64,000 nucleotides of DNA, from assembly GCA_905221615.1 (NCBI GenBank), contig CAJNDT010005913.1, positions 62,001 through 126,000 of the forward strand, written 5' to 3'. The translations under genes and the position numbers were made by a program. How positions within the stretch are numbered: position 1 is the first letter of the stretch; each line of letters starts with the position of its first letter. This DNA is from Symbiodinium sp. CCMP2592. Its lineage: Eukaryota > Sar > Dinophyceae > Suessiales > Symbiodiniaceae. Positions 17,265 to 25,774 of this stretch are shown in pieces. The notes under the pieces are model-generated. The model was not told where the DNA came from. It worked only from the letters and a program-made list of their open reading frames with translations, and searched no databases.

Positions 17265-18395
17265 TCAAGATTCAGGGCATGAGATCGACATCTGGTCTTC
17301 CCATTTGCCCATGGAATCCGTCGGATGAGTATCGGGATCAAAGAAGTCCTGAAGGACATCCTTGAAGATCACCATCCGCCGATTCGTCGCAACATCCCCC
17401 TCGACATGACCACAAGGCACGCAGTAGCGCCACTTGTATCCTGGATCCGAATCGACCGCGTTAAACACCGCCGCCGCGGTCGGCGCTGGCGCGACTTCAT
17501 CACGCTGCGCCAGCATCGCGAGTGTGGGACCTCGCACCTTGCGTCCGTGCACCACTGCGTCCATCAATCGCAGCCGATGGATCAGCTCTTCGCGTCGATC
17601 GGGATGCTGATCGAGGATCGCTTTAAACTGGGCGCTGAGTCCAGCATCGGAATGTGCCAATCGCCAATGCCAAGCGCCAAGCGACGGCACCTCAAGAGCG
17701 AGCCGATCCACAATCGGTCGTCCGAGCATGCGCCCCGACAACTGCGATGCCGCGATCGCCGCGAGACCACCACCAAGCGATCGTCCATGCAGATAAATAT
17801 CCGGATGCCGAGGCTCTCCTTCAAGCCAAGGCTCCAGATCCCGCGCATCGCGTCCCAGCAAAGCATTCCGCATCACGCGAACCGCATTACACACATCTGC
17901 GAGCGCATCCGGGAGCACCCAATCCTTATGTTGATAATCCGCAAATCCTGTCGTGATCCATGACGGATCGCGCGCATCAAGATCAAATGTGCCACCCTGT
18001 GTGTTGGTGCGTGATCCAGGATACCCACGCAACCTGATCGCAAGGACCGCGACTCCACGATTGCAAACCTCGGACCATTTCCGATCCTCGTGTTGAAGCT
18101 GATCAGGAATCGAATAGCCATGGACTGTGACAAGCGATGCTCGAACCGGGACACCCTTCGCAGGAGTGATCAATCGGCACCCAATCCGTACCCCATGCGT
18201 CGAAACAAACTCGTGCGTCGCAGAAGGATCCGTAGGGTCTTCAGCACTCCGCGCATTGAGCACAGGAGACTCCTGCGCCAGTCGCTCAAACCACGCATTC
18301 CAGAACACCGAATGATCCGGCGCCGGAGTCGGATCACCCACATGCGCGTAGGTCTCGACCGCACCCATCCCGAAATCGCTCGGCAGTTCATTCAT
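17265..18395 (-). CDS. Alpha/beta hydrolase, acetylxylan esterase (AXE1)-like
   Basis: 376 residues. A cap region is followed by an alpha/beta-hydrolase core: ASLVTVHGYSIPDQLQ (oxyanion region), 'VAVLAIRLRGYPGSRTNTQG', and the nucleophile elbow GRSLGGG. The likely catalytic Asp lies in LAQRDEVAPAP and the His in VPCGHVEG. The 'RGYPGS...GG' block and size suit the AXE1/cephalosporin-C deacetylase family, which removes acetyl groups from xylose-containing or other acylated sugars. No signal peptide is seen, so it is probably cytoplasmic. It lies 45 nt upstream of the orphan gene on the same strand and could share its transcript. Confidence 0.8.
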   Translation of the reverse strand: MNELPSDFGMGAVETYAHVGDPTPAPDHSVFWNAWFERLAQESPVLNARSAEDPTDPSATHEFVSTHGVRIGCRLITPAKGVPVRASLVTVHGYSIPDQLQHEDRKWSEVCNRGVAVLAIRLRGYPGSRTNTQGGTFDLDARDPSWITTGFADYQHKDWVLPDALADVCNAVRVMRNALLGRDARDLEPWLEGEPRHPDIYLHGRSLGGGLAAIAASQLSGRMLGRPIVDRLALEVPSLGAWHWRLAHSDAGLSAQFKAILDQHPDRREELIHRLRLMDAVVHGRKVRGPTLAMLAQRDEVAPAPTAAAVFNAVDSDPGYKWRYCVPCGHVEGDVATNRRMVIFKDVLQDFFDPDTHPTDSMGKWEDQMSISCPES

Positions 18396-18424
18396 CCGTC
18401 GGACAGTCCCTAATCAATCACTCA

Positions 18425-19696
18425 TCAAGGCTGATAGCTCTCAAACTCCGCCGCTTCCTTCTCCGCGATCATCTTCTTACGAAGCTTCTTGTACGCCTTG
18501 TCAATCGCTTTGAGGTTCACATCCGCGACCCACAGCTGCGAGCTCGGACGCCCCTCATCACCACGCAGCTCACCGCGCTGAGCTGTCCACATCATCGTCT
18601 TTCCATCAGGTGAGAACACTGGGAGCCCATCAAACCCCTTCGCATTCGTGATCCGCATGCGTGGAGTCTCATCGAGCGGGTACTTCCCAGTCGCATCGAC
18701 GCAGAAGACCTCGTAGTTCGCGTGCGACATCTCGCTCGTCGCATAGAACAAGTATTTCCCGTCAGGCGTGTAGAACGGACACCAGTTCACATGCTCGTTA
18801 TCAGTGATCTGAACCTCTTTCTCGATCCCAATCACCTTGCCGTCATCATCGAACGCGAGTTTCGAGACGAAGATCTGGAGCAGCTTATCCTCGCGACGAT
18901 CCGATCGATAGCAAATCCACTTGCCATCCGGAGAGAAGAACGGCCCGCCGTCATACCCCGGCTCAGTGATGAGCGGTGTATGCGAATCATCCTTGGAATC
19001 CCAGATCCACAAATCGCCGTCCGTCCCGCCCGGCTGAAGACGCGTATACAGAATAGAACGACCATCAGGAGACCAAGACCCCTCCGCGTCGTACCCATCA
19101 CGCTCCCAGAGCGCCGTCGCTTCGCTCTTGCCCATCTCCGCACAGCATGTCCCGTGTGCTTCAGTCAATGTCATCTCGACGATGTCCATCTCACGCGGGA
19201 ACTGCCACGAGTACTTTGAGGTCCCGCGTTGGTATCCCGCGACATCCTCCGTCTCAGGAGCGACAAGCGTCGATCCAAAGAGCACGCGCGAGGAATCCTT
19301 TGGATGGAACCAGCCGCAGGTGTTGGAGGATCCCCAGTTAGACAGATTGGTGATGTGCTCGATCTTGGTGATCTCTTTCCCATCACGCACGACATCTGCT
19401 GCGTACATCAAGTAGTGCTCGAGCGGCTCATCACCCTTCGCCGGAGTCGGGATCGCTTGGAAGATGATCCGCTTGCCGTCGTGCGAGAAGTACGCCTCAC
19501 CCGCTTTGATGAACCGATCCGCACTCGTGAGCTGAACATGATTCGTCAAAAAGCTCTTTTCATTACTCGGCCATTGATCATCCCACTCAGGATTGGGATT
19601 CGATGCCATCGCAGAAACAGCAAACAAAGAAACAGCGACGCTCGAAATCGCAAGATTCCGTGCACGATCGGTCAGTACGGATACACTCGTGTTCAT
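18425..19696 (-). CDS. Exported TolB-like beta-propeller (PD40 repeat) protein
   Basis: 423 residues from the ATG at 19696. The longer frame to 19723 puts extra residues before the signal peptide. The signal peptide is about 30 residues (NLAISSVAVSLFAVSAMASN). Several WD40-like PD40 repeats follow, with the usual SPDG core: AYFSHDGKRIIFQA, GSWSPDGRSILYTRL, PFFSPDGKWICYRSD, PFYTPDGKYLFYATS and PVFSPDGKTMMWTAQ. These build a propeller like that of TolB or the N-terminal domain of some peptidases. No peptidase domain follows. The role is probably periplasmic or extracellular binding; the ligand is unknown. Confidence 0.85.
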   Translation of the reverse strand: MNTSVSVLTDRARNLAISSVAVSLFAVSAMASNPNPEWDDQWPSNEKSFLTNHVQLTSADRFIKAGEAYFSHDGKRIIFQAIPTPAKGDEPLEHYLMYAADVVRDGKEITKIEHITNLSNWGSSNTCGWFHPKDSSRVLFGSTLVAPETEDVAGYQRGTSKYSWQFPREMDIVEMTLTEAHGTCCAEMGKSEATALWERDGYDAEGSWSPDGRSILYTRLQPGGTDGDLWIWDSKDDSHTPLITEPGYDGGPFFSPDGKWICYRSDRREDKLLQIFVSKLAFDDDGKVIGIEKEVQITDNEHVNWCPFYTPDGKYLFYATSEMSHANYEVFCVDATGKYPLDETPRMRITNAKGFDGLPVFSPDGKTMMWTAQRGELRGDEGRPSSQLWVADVNLKAIDKAYKKLRKKMIAEKEAAEFESYQP

Positions 19697-19754
19697 GGGA
19701 GATACTAGGTCCACAAGACGCATCTATCGAAACCCGCCGGACATCACCGAGTCC

Positions 19755-20504
19755 ATGATTCGTCGCGTCCAGACCGGACCGATCCCGCATTTCCAGTACA
19801 CCCCCCCAGAGGGTCCAATCCCAGTGCTCTACGAGGACGAGACATTCGTCGTCGTAGACAAGCCTTCTGGTATCCTCTCCGTGCCTGGGATCGCTGAGGA
19901 CAAGAAAGACTGCGTGCGAACGAGAGTCGAGGAGCAGTTCCCGCTCGCGACCGGACCGATGACCTGCCACCGACTCGATCAGTCCACCTCAGGGGTCATG
20001 ATCCTCGCGCTCAATCCCAAAACCCACAAGAATCTCTCCAAGCAGTTCGAGGATCGCAAGATCACCAAACGCTACCTCGCACTGATCGAGGGACACCTCG
20101 AATCCGACGAAGGCACCATCAACACCCCGATCCGCAAAGATGTCGATGTCCGACCGCTCATGCTCGTCGATCACCTCTACGGCAAGCCGTCCGTCACACA
20201 CTACAAAGTCCTCAGCAGAGAAGAGTTCAAAGGACAACCCGTCACCCGAATCGAGCTTGTTCCCCACACAGGACGCACCCACCAACTCCGCGTCCACTGC
20301 GCCCACCCCAAGGTCACGACAGTGGGGGACCCCAAAGAGGGCGAAACCGACGGACTCAACGCGCCGATCATCGGAGACGAACTCTACGGCTCAGATGTCA
20401 ATGACCCCTACAAACAAAGACTCTGCCTGCACGCATCCATGCTCAGTATCCATCACCCAATCACGGGCGTCCGCATGACCTTCAAAGCACCAGATCCGTT
20501 TTAA
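19755..20504 (+). CDS. RluA-family 23S rRNA/tRNA pseudouridine synthase
   Basis: 249 residues from the ATG at 19755. The frame continues up to an ATG at 19695, which would overlap the divergent gene's start codon. The RluA signature is CHRLDQSTSGVMILAL, whose Asp (HRLD) is the catalytic nucleophile. Other blocks are 'DETFVVVDKPSGILSVPG', KRYLALIEG and the late PHTGRTHQLRVHCAHP. There is no N-terminal S4 domain, as in RluA and TruC subgroups. It isomerises a specific uridine in rRNA or tRNA to pseudouridine; the target site cannot be assigned from sequence alone. Confidence 0.9.
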   Translation: MIRRVQTGPIPHFQYTPPEGPIPVLYEDETFVVVDKPSGILSVPGIAEDKKDCVRTRVEEQFPLATGPMTCHRLDQSTSGVMILALNPKTHKNLSKQFEDRKITKRYLALIEGHLESDEGTINTPIRKDVDVRPLMLVDHLYGKPSVTHYKVLSREEFKGQPVTRIELVPHTGRTHQLRVHCAHPKVTTVGDPKEGETDGLNAPIIGDELYGSDVNDPYKQRLCLHASMLSIHHPITGVRMTFKAPDPF

Positions 20505-20999
20505 TCAATACCGAAACGGCGGCAGATGCGGCGCCGGCCAACTCAGGCCTGCGGCTTCCATGATCCTTCGAAGTTCGATCAGGTCATGCTCTCCGAACGA
20601 ATCACGATCGCGTGAATCCACATCAAGCACACCCCAGCACTTACCTTCGTCATCAAACATCGGGATCACAAGCTCAGACTTGTCCCTCGGATCGCACGCG
20701 ATGTACTCCGGACCTAGATGCGCCACATCCGCGATGATCATCGGACGCTTTGTTCGCCATGATTTGCCGCAAGCGCCGTGCAACTCGATCGGAGAACACG
20801 CCGGTGTATCACGAGAAGGACCGAGCGTCATCGACTCCTCACCATCATCGATGGTGTAAAACCCCACCCAAGACACACCCTCATCCTTGAAGAAGCGCCA
20901 GAGCACATCCACAACCTCACGCATCCGTCGGACACGATCACCCGCGACATGATTCAGCGCCAGCGCAACAGGTTCATACTCTCGATCAAACGCGGCCAT
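20505..20999 (-). CDS. GAF-domain protein, probable free methionine-(R)-sulfoxide reductase
   Basis: 164 residues from the ATG at 20999 (AGGA 7 nt upstream). A single GAF domain carries the fRMsr pattern: SWVGFYTID, 'LGPSRDTPACSPIELHGACG' and 'LGPEYIACDPRDKSELVIPM', then WGVLDVDSRDRDSF. The three Cys (in PAC, GAC and IAC) line up with the Cys that perform catalysis and recycling in E. coli MsrC. The enzyme would reduce free Met-R-sulfoxide with thioredoxin. The block 'GPF-GG' of canonical members is altered here (GPSRDT), so substrate range may differ. It is convergent with the pseudouridine synthase gene. Confidence 0.78.
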   Translation of the reverse strand: MAAFDREYEPVALALNHVAGDRVRRMREVVDVLWRFFKDEGVSWVGFYTIDDGEESMTLGPSRDTPACSPIELHGACGKSWRTKRPMIIADVAHLGPEYIACDPRDKSELVIPMFDDEGKCWGVLDVDSRDRDSFGEHDLIELRRIMEAAGLSWPAPHLPPFRY

Positions 21000-21030
21000 G
21001 CCCAATCCTATCACCAGAATCGTTTCAATG

Positions 21031-21057
21031 AAAAAACCGACTGGAGATCCAGCCGGT
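21031..21057 (-). terminator. Rho-independent terminator after rpsR
   Basis: On the minus strand a 10-bp stem (ACCGGCTGGA/TCCAGTCGGT, one G-U pair) with a 2-nt nominal loop is followed by TTTTTTC. It lies about 27 nt after the rpsR stop codon. Confidence 0.8.
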
Positions 21058-21083
21058 CATGAATACTCAATCGATCGCTGGGA

Positions 21084-21323
21084 TCAGAGGGTTGCGTTGG
21101 TGAATGGGAGCAGTCCCATGTGACGCGCCCGCTTGATCGCCGTCGCAACCATGCGCTGCTGACGAGCGTTGGTGCCGAGACGCTTGCGGCCGTAGATCTT
21201 GCCGTTTGGAGTCATCATGCGACGAAGGTTCTCGACATCCTTGTAGTCGACATACTCAACTCCCTTGCCGGAAGTGGTGGTTACCTTAGTCGGAGCGGTC
21301 TGGAATCGTTGGAATCGGCTCAT
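21084..21323 (-). CDS. rpsR: 30S ribosomal protein S18
   Basis: 79 residues from the ATG at 21323. The frame extends 19 codons further without homology. The S18 signature is present: VDYKDVENLRRMMTPNGKIY, then 'RLGTNARQQRMVATAIKRAR' and HMGLLPF. The protein binds 16S rRNA with S6 on the platform of the small subunit. It is monocistronic here with its own terminator and is not next to rpsF, ssb or rplI as in most bacteria. Of the four Cys that define zinc-binding S18 paralogues, none is present, so this is the Cys-minus form. Confidence 0.96.
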   Translation of the reverse strand: MSRFQRFQTAPTKVTTTSGKGVEYVDYKDVENLRRMMTPNGKIYGRKRLGTNARQQRMVATAIKRARHMGLLPFTNATL

Positions 21324-21413
21324 ATCTCTGTTTCCGTCCTGGTCGTTGTGGCCCGAGTCTGTGATCAACGCGATCAGCACCCCGAGCGACGGATTTCATT
21401 TGCGGAGAGGAGT

Positions 21414-21953
21414 TTAGCCCTGTTCCCCGCCATTGTCGACTGTCCACTCAGGTGCATCATCCATGGATTTGTCCCGGAAGACCCGATCGAGTGCCAAAAA
21501 ACCGCCCTGGCGCCACACGAGGTAGCTCGCTGGGATCAGCAAGACCAGATTCCGGACCACCTGACACCAGCCGACAGTCGCGTCACAGATCAGATTCATA
21601 TCCCCGAAGCACGAGCAATCCGCGCTGATCGAGTCATCCATGATCACATGAATCAACGCCGCGATGAACCCCGCGAGCATGAGCCAGACCGCCGCAGCCG
21701 CCGCTCGAGTCCAAAGACCAAGCACCAAGAGCACGCCAGCGATCATCTCCGCCCAAGGCATCATGTGCGCCGCCATGATGATCAGATGCCCGTATTGATC
21801 CGCATCGACCACCTGGAATCCCTTGATCGCATACGCGAAGGACTGGATCCCGTTGAGCTTGTTGTACGCCGCGAAGATGAACAATCCACCCAACCCCACA
21901 CGGAGCGGAGTCTGGAGTAGAACGGATTCGGCCCAGAGTTTGCCTTTACTCAT
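21414..21953 (-). CDS. DoxX/MauE-like membrane protein
   Basis: 179 residues with four to five transmembrane helices. The opening 'RVGLGGLFIFAAYNKLNG' is the DoxX/MauE first-helix signature. PWAEMIAGVLLVLGLWTRAA forms a second typical helix. A Cys pair plus third Cys follows in the exposed loop (DCSCFGDMNLICD), the MauE-type motif linked to thiol/disulfide handling. Its ATG overlaps the stop of the rhodanese gene (ATGA). MauE-like proteins partner with periplasmic thioredoxin or rhodanese-type proteins. That is the context here, which suggests electron or sulfane-sulfur transfer across the inner membrane. Confidence 0.85.
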   Translation of the reverse strand: MSKGKLWAESVLLQTPLRVGLGGLFIFAAYNKLNGIQSFAYAIKGFQVVDADQYGHLIIMAAHMMPWAEMIAGVLLVLGLWTRAAAAAVWLMLAGFIAALIHVIMDDSISADCSCFGDMNLICDATVGWCQVVRNLVLLIPASYLVWRQGGFLALDRVFRDKSMDDAPEWTVDNGGEQG

Positions 21954-22621
21954 GGCGACACCCCCTCATCAGCACCAGTCGCTGTGGGGAATCCCGCGTT
22001 GACCCAGTCCTCGTACCCCGCACCCATGATCCGCAGATCGGTATACCCGAACTGTTCAAGCATCGCCGCGGTGTTTTTGGACGCATCGCACTCACCACCG
22101 ACACAGTACAGCACGATCGTGCCGTCCTTCGGGATTGAATCCATCACCGCAAACGCTGCGGCACTGTCGGTATCGAACAACTGTGCTGGGAGCCAAGCCG
22201 CGTATTGAATATGACCCGTTTCAAACTCGTAATCGTGACGAGCATCAATAAAGTACGCACCCTCTTCCCAGAGTATGTGCGACTCGCGCAGAGTCAGTGT
22301 TCCCTCCGGAACCGGAGCATCCAGATCAAACCCATTGCCCGTGAACGAAACCGTGGATTGGGTTGGTGGACTCGACTCTGGTTGATCATCCTCAATCACA
22401 GCCGAAGATTGCTCATCAGGAGTGTTGACATCCTCCGGCATTTCTTCAGGGATGGTGTTCGCAGGTGCTCCCCGGTTGGGATCACCCTTCACCCCATCAA
22501 CACCAGACTTAGTAGCCGCTTCCTTGAGCGTGACATTCCCGCTGACAAGCGAGTGCCCGGTACCCAAAAGAAAAGCGCCGCCGACGATCGCGAGCAGACG
22601 CTGTGGAGTCTTCATACGCAT
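21950..22621 (-). CDS. Membrane-anchored periplasmic rhodanese-like protein
   Basis: 223 residues. An N-terminal signal or anchor (LLAIVGGAFLLGTGHSLVSG) is followed by a Pro/Asp/Glu-rich linker (about 40-95). The rhodanese domain lies at about 105-215: AYFIDARHDYEFETGHIQYA, then the active loop VLYCVGGECDASKNTA with catalytic Cys, and FGYTDLRIMGAGYEDW. The loop CVGGECD has a second Cys, which could form a disulfide or persulfide relay. It is coupled to the DoxX/MauE-like gene downstream and lies about 50 nt after the DUF1573 gene. Sulfane-sulfur or thiol transfer in the periplasm is inferred. Confidence 0.87.
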   Translation of the reverse strand: MRMKTPQRLLAIVGGAFLLGTGHSLVSGNVTLKEAATKSGVDGVKGDPNRGAPANTIPEEMPEDVNTPDEQSSAVIEDDQPESSPPTQSTVSFTGNGFDLDAPVPEGTLTLRESHILWEEGAYFIDARHDYEFETGHIQYAAWLPAQLFDTDSAAAFAVMDSIPKDGTIVLYCVGGECDASKNTAAMLEQFGYTDLRIMGAGYEDWVNAGFPTATGADEGVSP

Positions 22622-22674
22622 GCAGTTGCCCCGTGAGTGTGTGTGGAGAATTCAGGACAGTACAGGAGCCGCGC

Positions 22675-23898
22675 TTAAGGCAGTTTCGGCTGGAGCTGCC
22701 CGTACATCTGCACAGTCAGCATCTCTTCATCAGGAACATCAGTCATCACTGTGAGCTGAGCGTTGAAACGCTGAGCAGGATTGATAACTGTGCCCTTAGC
22801 GCGGATGATCCATTCGTTGCGCTTCTCAGCATCAACCGGCTCCGCGGTGTATTCCGCATCGAGCACGATGTTGTTGGAGGCAACCGAGGTAATCTCAAAG
22901 GCTGCCCCGCTCTTGGATTTCAGAGTGACTTCGCGTTCAAACTCATCACCAACAACCAAGCGACCCATGGTCATCCGGACCGGAGTAAGCTGGAGGTCAC
23001 CAATCACGCGACCAACCGCCGCGATCGAGAAGATCGGCTTGTGCTCGTCGTTGGTCCGAACAGAAAGCTCAGTCCGATGGTTGTCCGGCTTCGCGCTCTC
23101 AAGCACCTTCACGCGGAGAATTTGAAGCCAGAGCTCATCGCCGTCCTTCTCAACCTTTCCGCCGTCGATGACCTCAACGGAGAAGGTGTCCGGATCTTGA
23201 GTGGTAGCGCGAGTGACCTTGAAGTCCTCGAAACGACCATAGATCTTGATGTCCTTGGTCGAGCTCGAACCCTTCTGAGTCAGATCGAACGCAAGCACGC
23301 GAGGCTCAATGATCACCGCGTTCTTCACAAACGAGTGCACATACACAGTATGGACAGGCTTGCGAGCCGAGTTTGTGTAGATCGTGATGACGCGAGAGAT
23401 CGCCCCTTTCTTTCCAGATGGATCGAAGGTGACCTTCATCGTGCCGGTCTCACCCGGAGCAAACGACTTCTGCTCCATCTCAGGAACCGTGCATCCGCAA
23501 GAAGGCTTGACAAGCTGGATCTCCAGTGGCTGCGTACCAGTGTTCTTGAACTCAAACTCAACAGGGACCGGCTCGATGTCCAGAATCGTTCCAGTACTCA
23601 CCGTGGTCTCTTTAAAGAGCAAAACCGAATCCGCGAGCGGTCCGTCAGTCTGCGGCTCGTCACCCTGATTGACAGGGATGTTCTGCACATTGGTTGGTTG
23701 CACACCATGGTTGTGTCCGTGATGCTCACCAGCGCCGTGATTGTGCCCCTCGTGCCCAGTTTGAGCAGGCTCAACTTCCTTTGCCTTGTTCTCATTCTTC
23801 TCTGGAGCAGCACCAGCGACCTGAGCGATCGAGTTGCCCGCAAGAATCCCAAGCACAGAAATCGATGCAATCGAAAGTGTTCGTTTCACGCGTTTCAT
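22675..23898 (-). CDS. Exported DUF1573 protein with His-rich linker
   Basis: 407 residues from the ATG at 23898, with GGAGG 9 nt upstream. The signal peptide (TLSIASISVLGILAGNSIAQ) is followed by a low-complexity linker with seven His in a Gly/Asn/Glu setting (around 23699-23758). The DUF1573 domain at about 90-190 holds the hallmark LVKPSCGCTVPE, followed by 'FAPGETGTMKVTFDPSGKKG', an Ig-like ASH/HYDIN-type fold. Two further Ig-like repeats fill the C-terminus. The CxC pair and the His cluster could bind metal. It is the first gene of the module with rhodanese and DoxX/MauE-like genes, all on the minus strand with small gaps. Confidence 0.88.
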   Translation of the reverse strand: MKRVKRTLSIASISVLGILAGNSIAQVAGAAPEKNENKAKEVEPAQTGHEGHNHGAGEHHGHNHGVQPTNVQNIPVNQGDEPQTDGPLADSVLLFKETTVSTGTILDIEPVPVEFEFKNTGTQPLEIQLVKPSCGCTVPEMEQKSFAPGETGTMKVTFDPSGKKGAISRVITIYTNSARKPVHTVYVHSFVKNAVIIEPRVLAFDLTQKGSSSTKDIKIYGRFEDFKVTRATTQDPDTFSVEVIDGGKVEKDGDELWLQILRVKVLESAKPDNHRTELSVRTNDEHKPIFSIAAVGRVIGDLQLTPVRMTMGRLVVGDEFEREVTLKSKSGAAFEITSVASNNIVLDAEYTAEPVDAEKRNEWIIRAKGTVINPAQRFNAQLTVMTDVPDEEMLTVQMYGQLQPKLP

Positions 23899-24180
23899 CT
23901 TCAGTATCCTCCCTGCGAGCGAGATTAAGTCCCACGCCCGCGGCATAGTTTCAAGATGCACAAGTCTAGGTCAAAATCACACACCATAAAACAAGCACAC
24001 AACTCCAGAATCAGGCAAAGCAAGACCGCTCGCCAGACAGAGCCCAGATCGACCAATGCGCAAACACACACCAACCCGATCCAGCCCTACCCAACAAGAA
24101 CGCCCCTTCCGACGGCATATTGCACCAAAACAGTCCGGAAATCGCCGAATTGAGCGATCAAACCCCGACTAGATCCCAAC

Positions 24181-25608
24181 TCATGGACATCCCTGACCAA
24201 ACAGCGTGAGATACGCTGAAATATCGAGGAAGTTGAGCGACCCGTCGCCATTGATATCAACACTCAGATCACCATCGCTATAGAGCACAATGAATCGGCT
24301 CACATCCATAAAGTTGAGCGCCCCGTCCTCAATAAGGTCCGGAGCACAAGGCAGCGCGCGGATCGTATAAGTCCGAGTCTCGCTCATAAACTGTTCACGC
24401 ATCGCCTCGTCCCGCACCCAGTTGGTCTCGTCCACAACGACGACCTTGAGCTCGTGCTGACCACCGCCCAGATCAAGATCATCGGTATCCACCAATGTCG
24501 CGCCGAACAGATCGAGTTGGAACACATCATCAAGATACCAATAGATCGACAGATTGTGATTCAACGGCTGCATCGGAGTAACCCCAACCGTACCACCACG
24601 CGAGATCAACGCGCCGTCTCCAGTCCCCGAATCAATCGGAGACACCTCGCGATAGATCTCCTTGAGCAACTGCTCAGCGCTCACCAAGTTAAACGGGCGA
24701 CCCAGCGCCCGCATCATCGAGTTGTTCGAAGGTCGATACACACCAAACTCGGAGTAGTTCCCACCCTCGAATGCACTAATCGGTCCATCAAATCCAGATT
24801 GATTCGCGTCCATCCAGTAGTGCCACTTGCGATCCTGATCGAGCTGCTCCTGACGATTGTAAATTGAAACATCCACAGGTCCCAGCTCTGGACCGTTGTA
24901 TGTCGTCGGACCTCCATAGGTATACTCGTCTGCGAGATCACCAAGCGAGTGACCAAGCTCATGGATCGCGATATCCGCCGCCGCGCCGTTCTGACCCGCA
25001 GCAGTCCCGAGGTTGTTCGACGGATACCCTGCGCCGCCGTACTTGCTTGAGTTCGCGATCGCGATCACCTGATCGATGTCGTTCGCTGCAGCCGCCGCCG
25101 TGTACGCCTTGCCGACATTCACGCACAACAAGCGCTCGATCCCATTGCACCAATATTGCATGTCCAGCGCTGTGTCCCGGCTCACACCCTGATTCGGATC
25201 ATTGTCGACGCCTGATTCATTGGACACGACTTCAACAGCCGTCACGCGGAAGTAGTTCTGGTAACTCGTGAACGGCTCATATTGGTAAAGAGAATCCACA
25301 ATCCCGTTGACATCCGTATGGAACTGCGCCATTTCCCCGGCCGTGTACCCATCGCCGACAAAGACCAGATCGACGCGATTGTCAACGAGTCCTTGGTTCG
25401 CAACATTCATCGCATCGATGAACTCACGCACCTCATCATCCATCGGGACTTGGAAGATCCCGCCGTACAGATTGCCGTGCTCATCCCCAAAGCAGCCATG
25501 CACGCTGGTCATCCCGTCATTGGCGCCGATGTCCTTCGGACCCACATGCGCGATCGCGCTCCCAGTCGACAATGCAAGTACCAACGAAAGCGAAGCAGTC
25601 CGGCTCAT
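24181..25608 (-). CDS. Secreted M64-family zinc peptidase with C-terminal dockerin-like repeats
   Basis: 475 residues from the ATG at 25608, with GGAG 8 nt upstream. The signal peptide ends near GSAIA. Residues about 75-330 match peptidase M64 (IgA-peptidase type): NRVDLVFVGDGYTAGEM, FTSYQNYFRV and the zinc-binding site IAIHELGHSLGDLADEY with H216, E217 and H220. The C-terminus (about 420-475) has two dockerin-like calcium loops, one imperfect (LIEDGALNFMDVSRFI) and one canonical (DINGDGSLNFLDISAYL), ending in GCP. It should be an extracellular metalloprotease; the repeats may anchor it to the surface or to a partner. Family members degrade diverse proteins, so the target is unknown. Confidence 0.88.
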   Translation of the reverse strand: MSRTASLSLVLALSTGSAIAHVGPKDIGANDGMTSVHGCFGDEHGNLYGGIFQVPMDDEVREFIDAMNVANQGLVDNRVDLVFVGDGYTAGEMAQFHTDVNGIVDSLYQYEPFTSYQNYFRVTAVEVVSNESGVDNDPNQGVSRDTALDMQYWCNGIERLLCVNVGKAYTAAAAANDIDQVIAIANSSKYGGAGYPSNNLGTAAGQNGAAADIAIHELGHSLGDLADEYTYGGPTTYNGPELGPVDVSIYNRQEQLDQDRKWHYWMDANQSGFDGPISAFEGGNYSEFGVYRPSNNSMMRALGRPFNLVSAEQLLKEIYREVSPIDSGTGDGALISRGGTVGVTPMQPLNHNLSIYWYLDDVFQLDLFGATLVDTDDLDLGGGQHELKVVVVDETNWVRDEAMREQFMSETRTYTIRALPCAPDLIEDGALNFMDVSRFIVLYSDGDLSVDINGDGSLNFLDISAYLTLFGQGCP

Positions 25609-25774
25609 AGCGAGATCTCCAGATATATCCAAGATGCGAGTCTTTGAGGTCATCCACACCAGACAACCCATCGGCACGAATATGCCCATTCATGCCCACT
25701 ATTCGCCCAAAATCCAACTTGGTTCCTGCCCAGTCGGACCAATCACACCCAATTCCCAGCCTCGAAAGTGCCCC

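Noticed and set aside
22603-23928. 441-codon plus-strand ORF
   Set aside because: Antisense to the DUF1573 gene, which has a signal peptide, Shine-Dalgarno and family motif.
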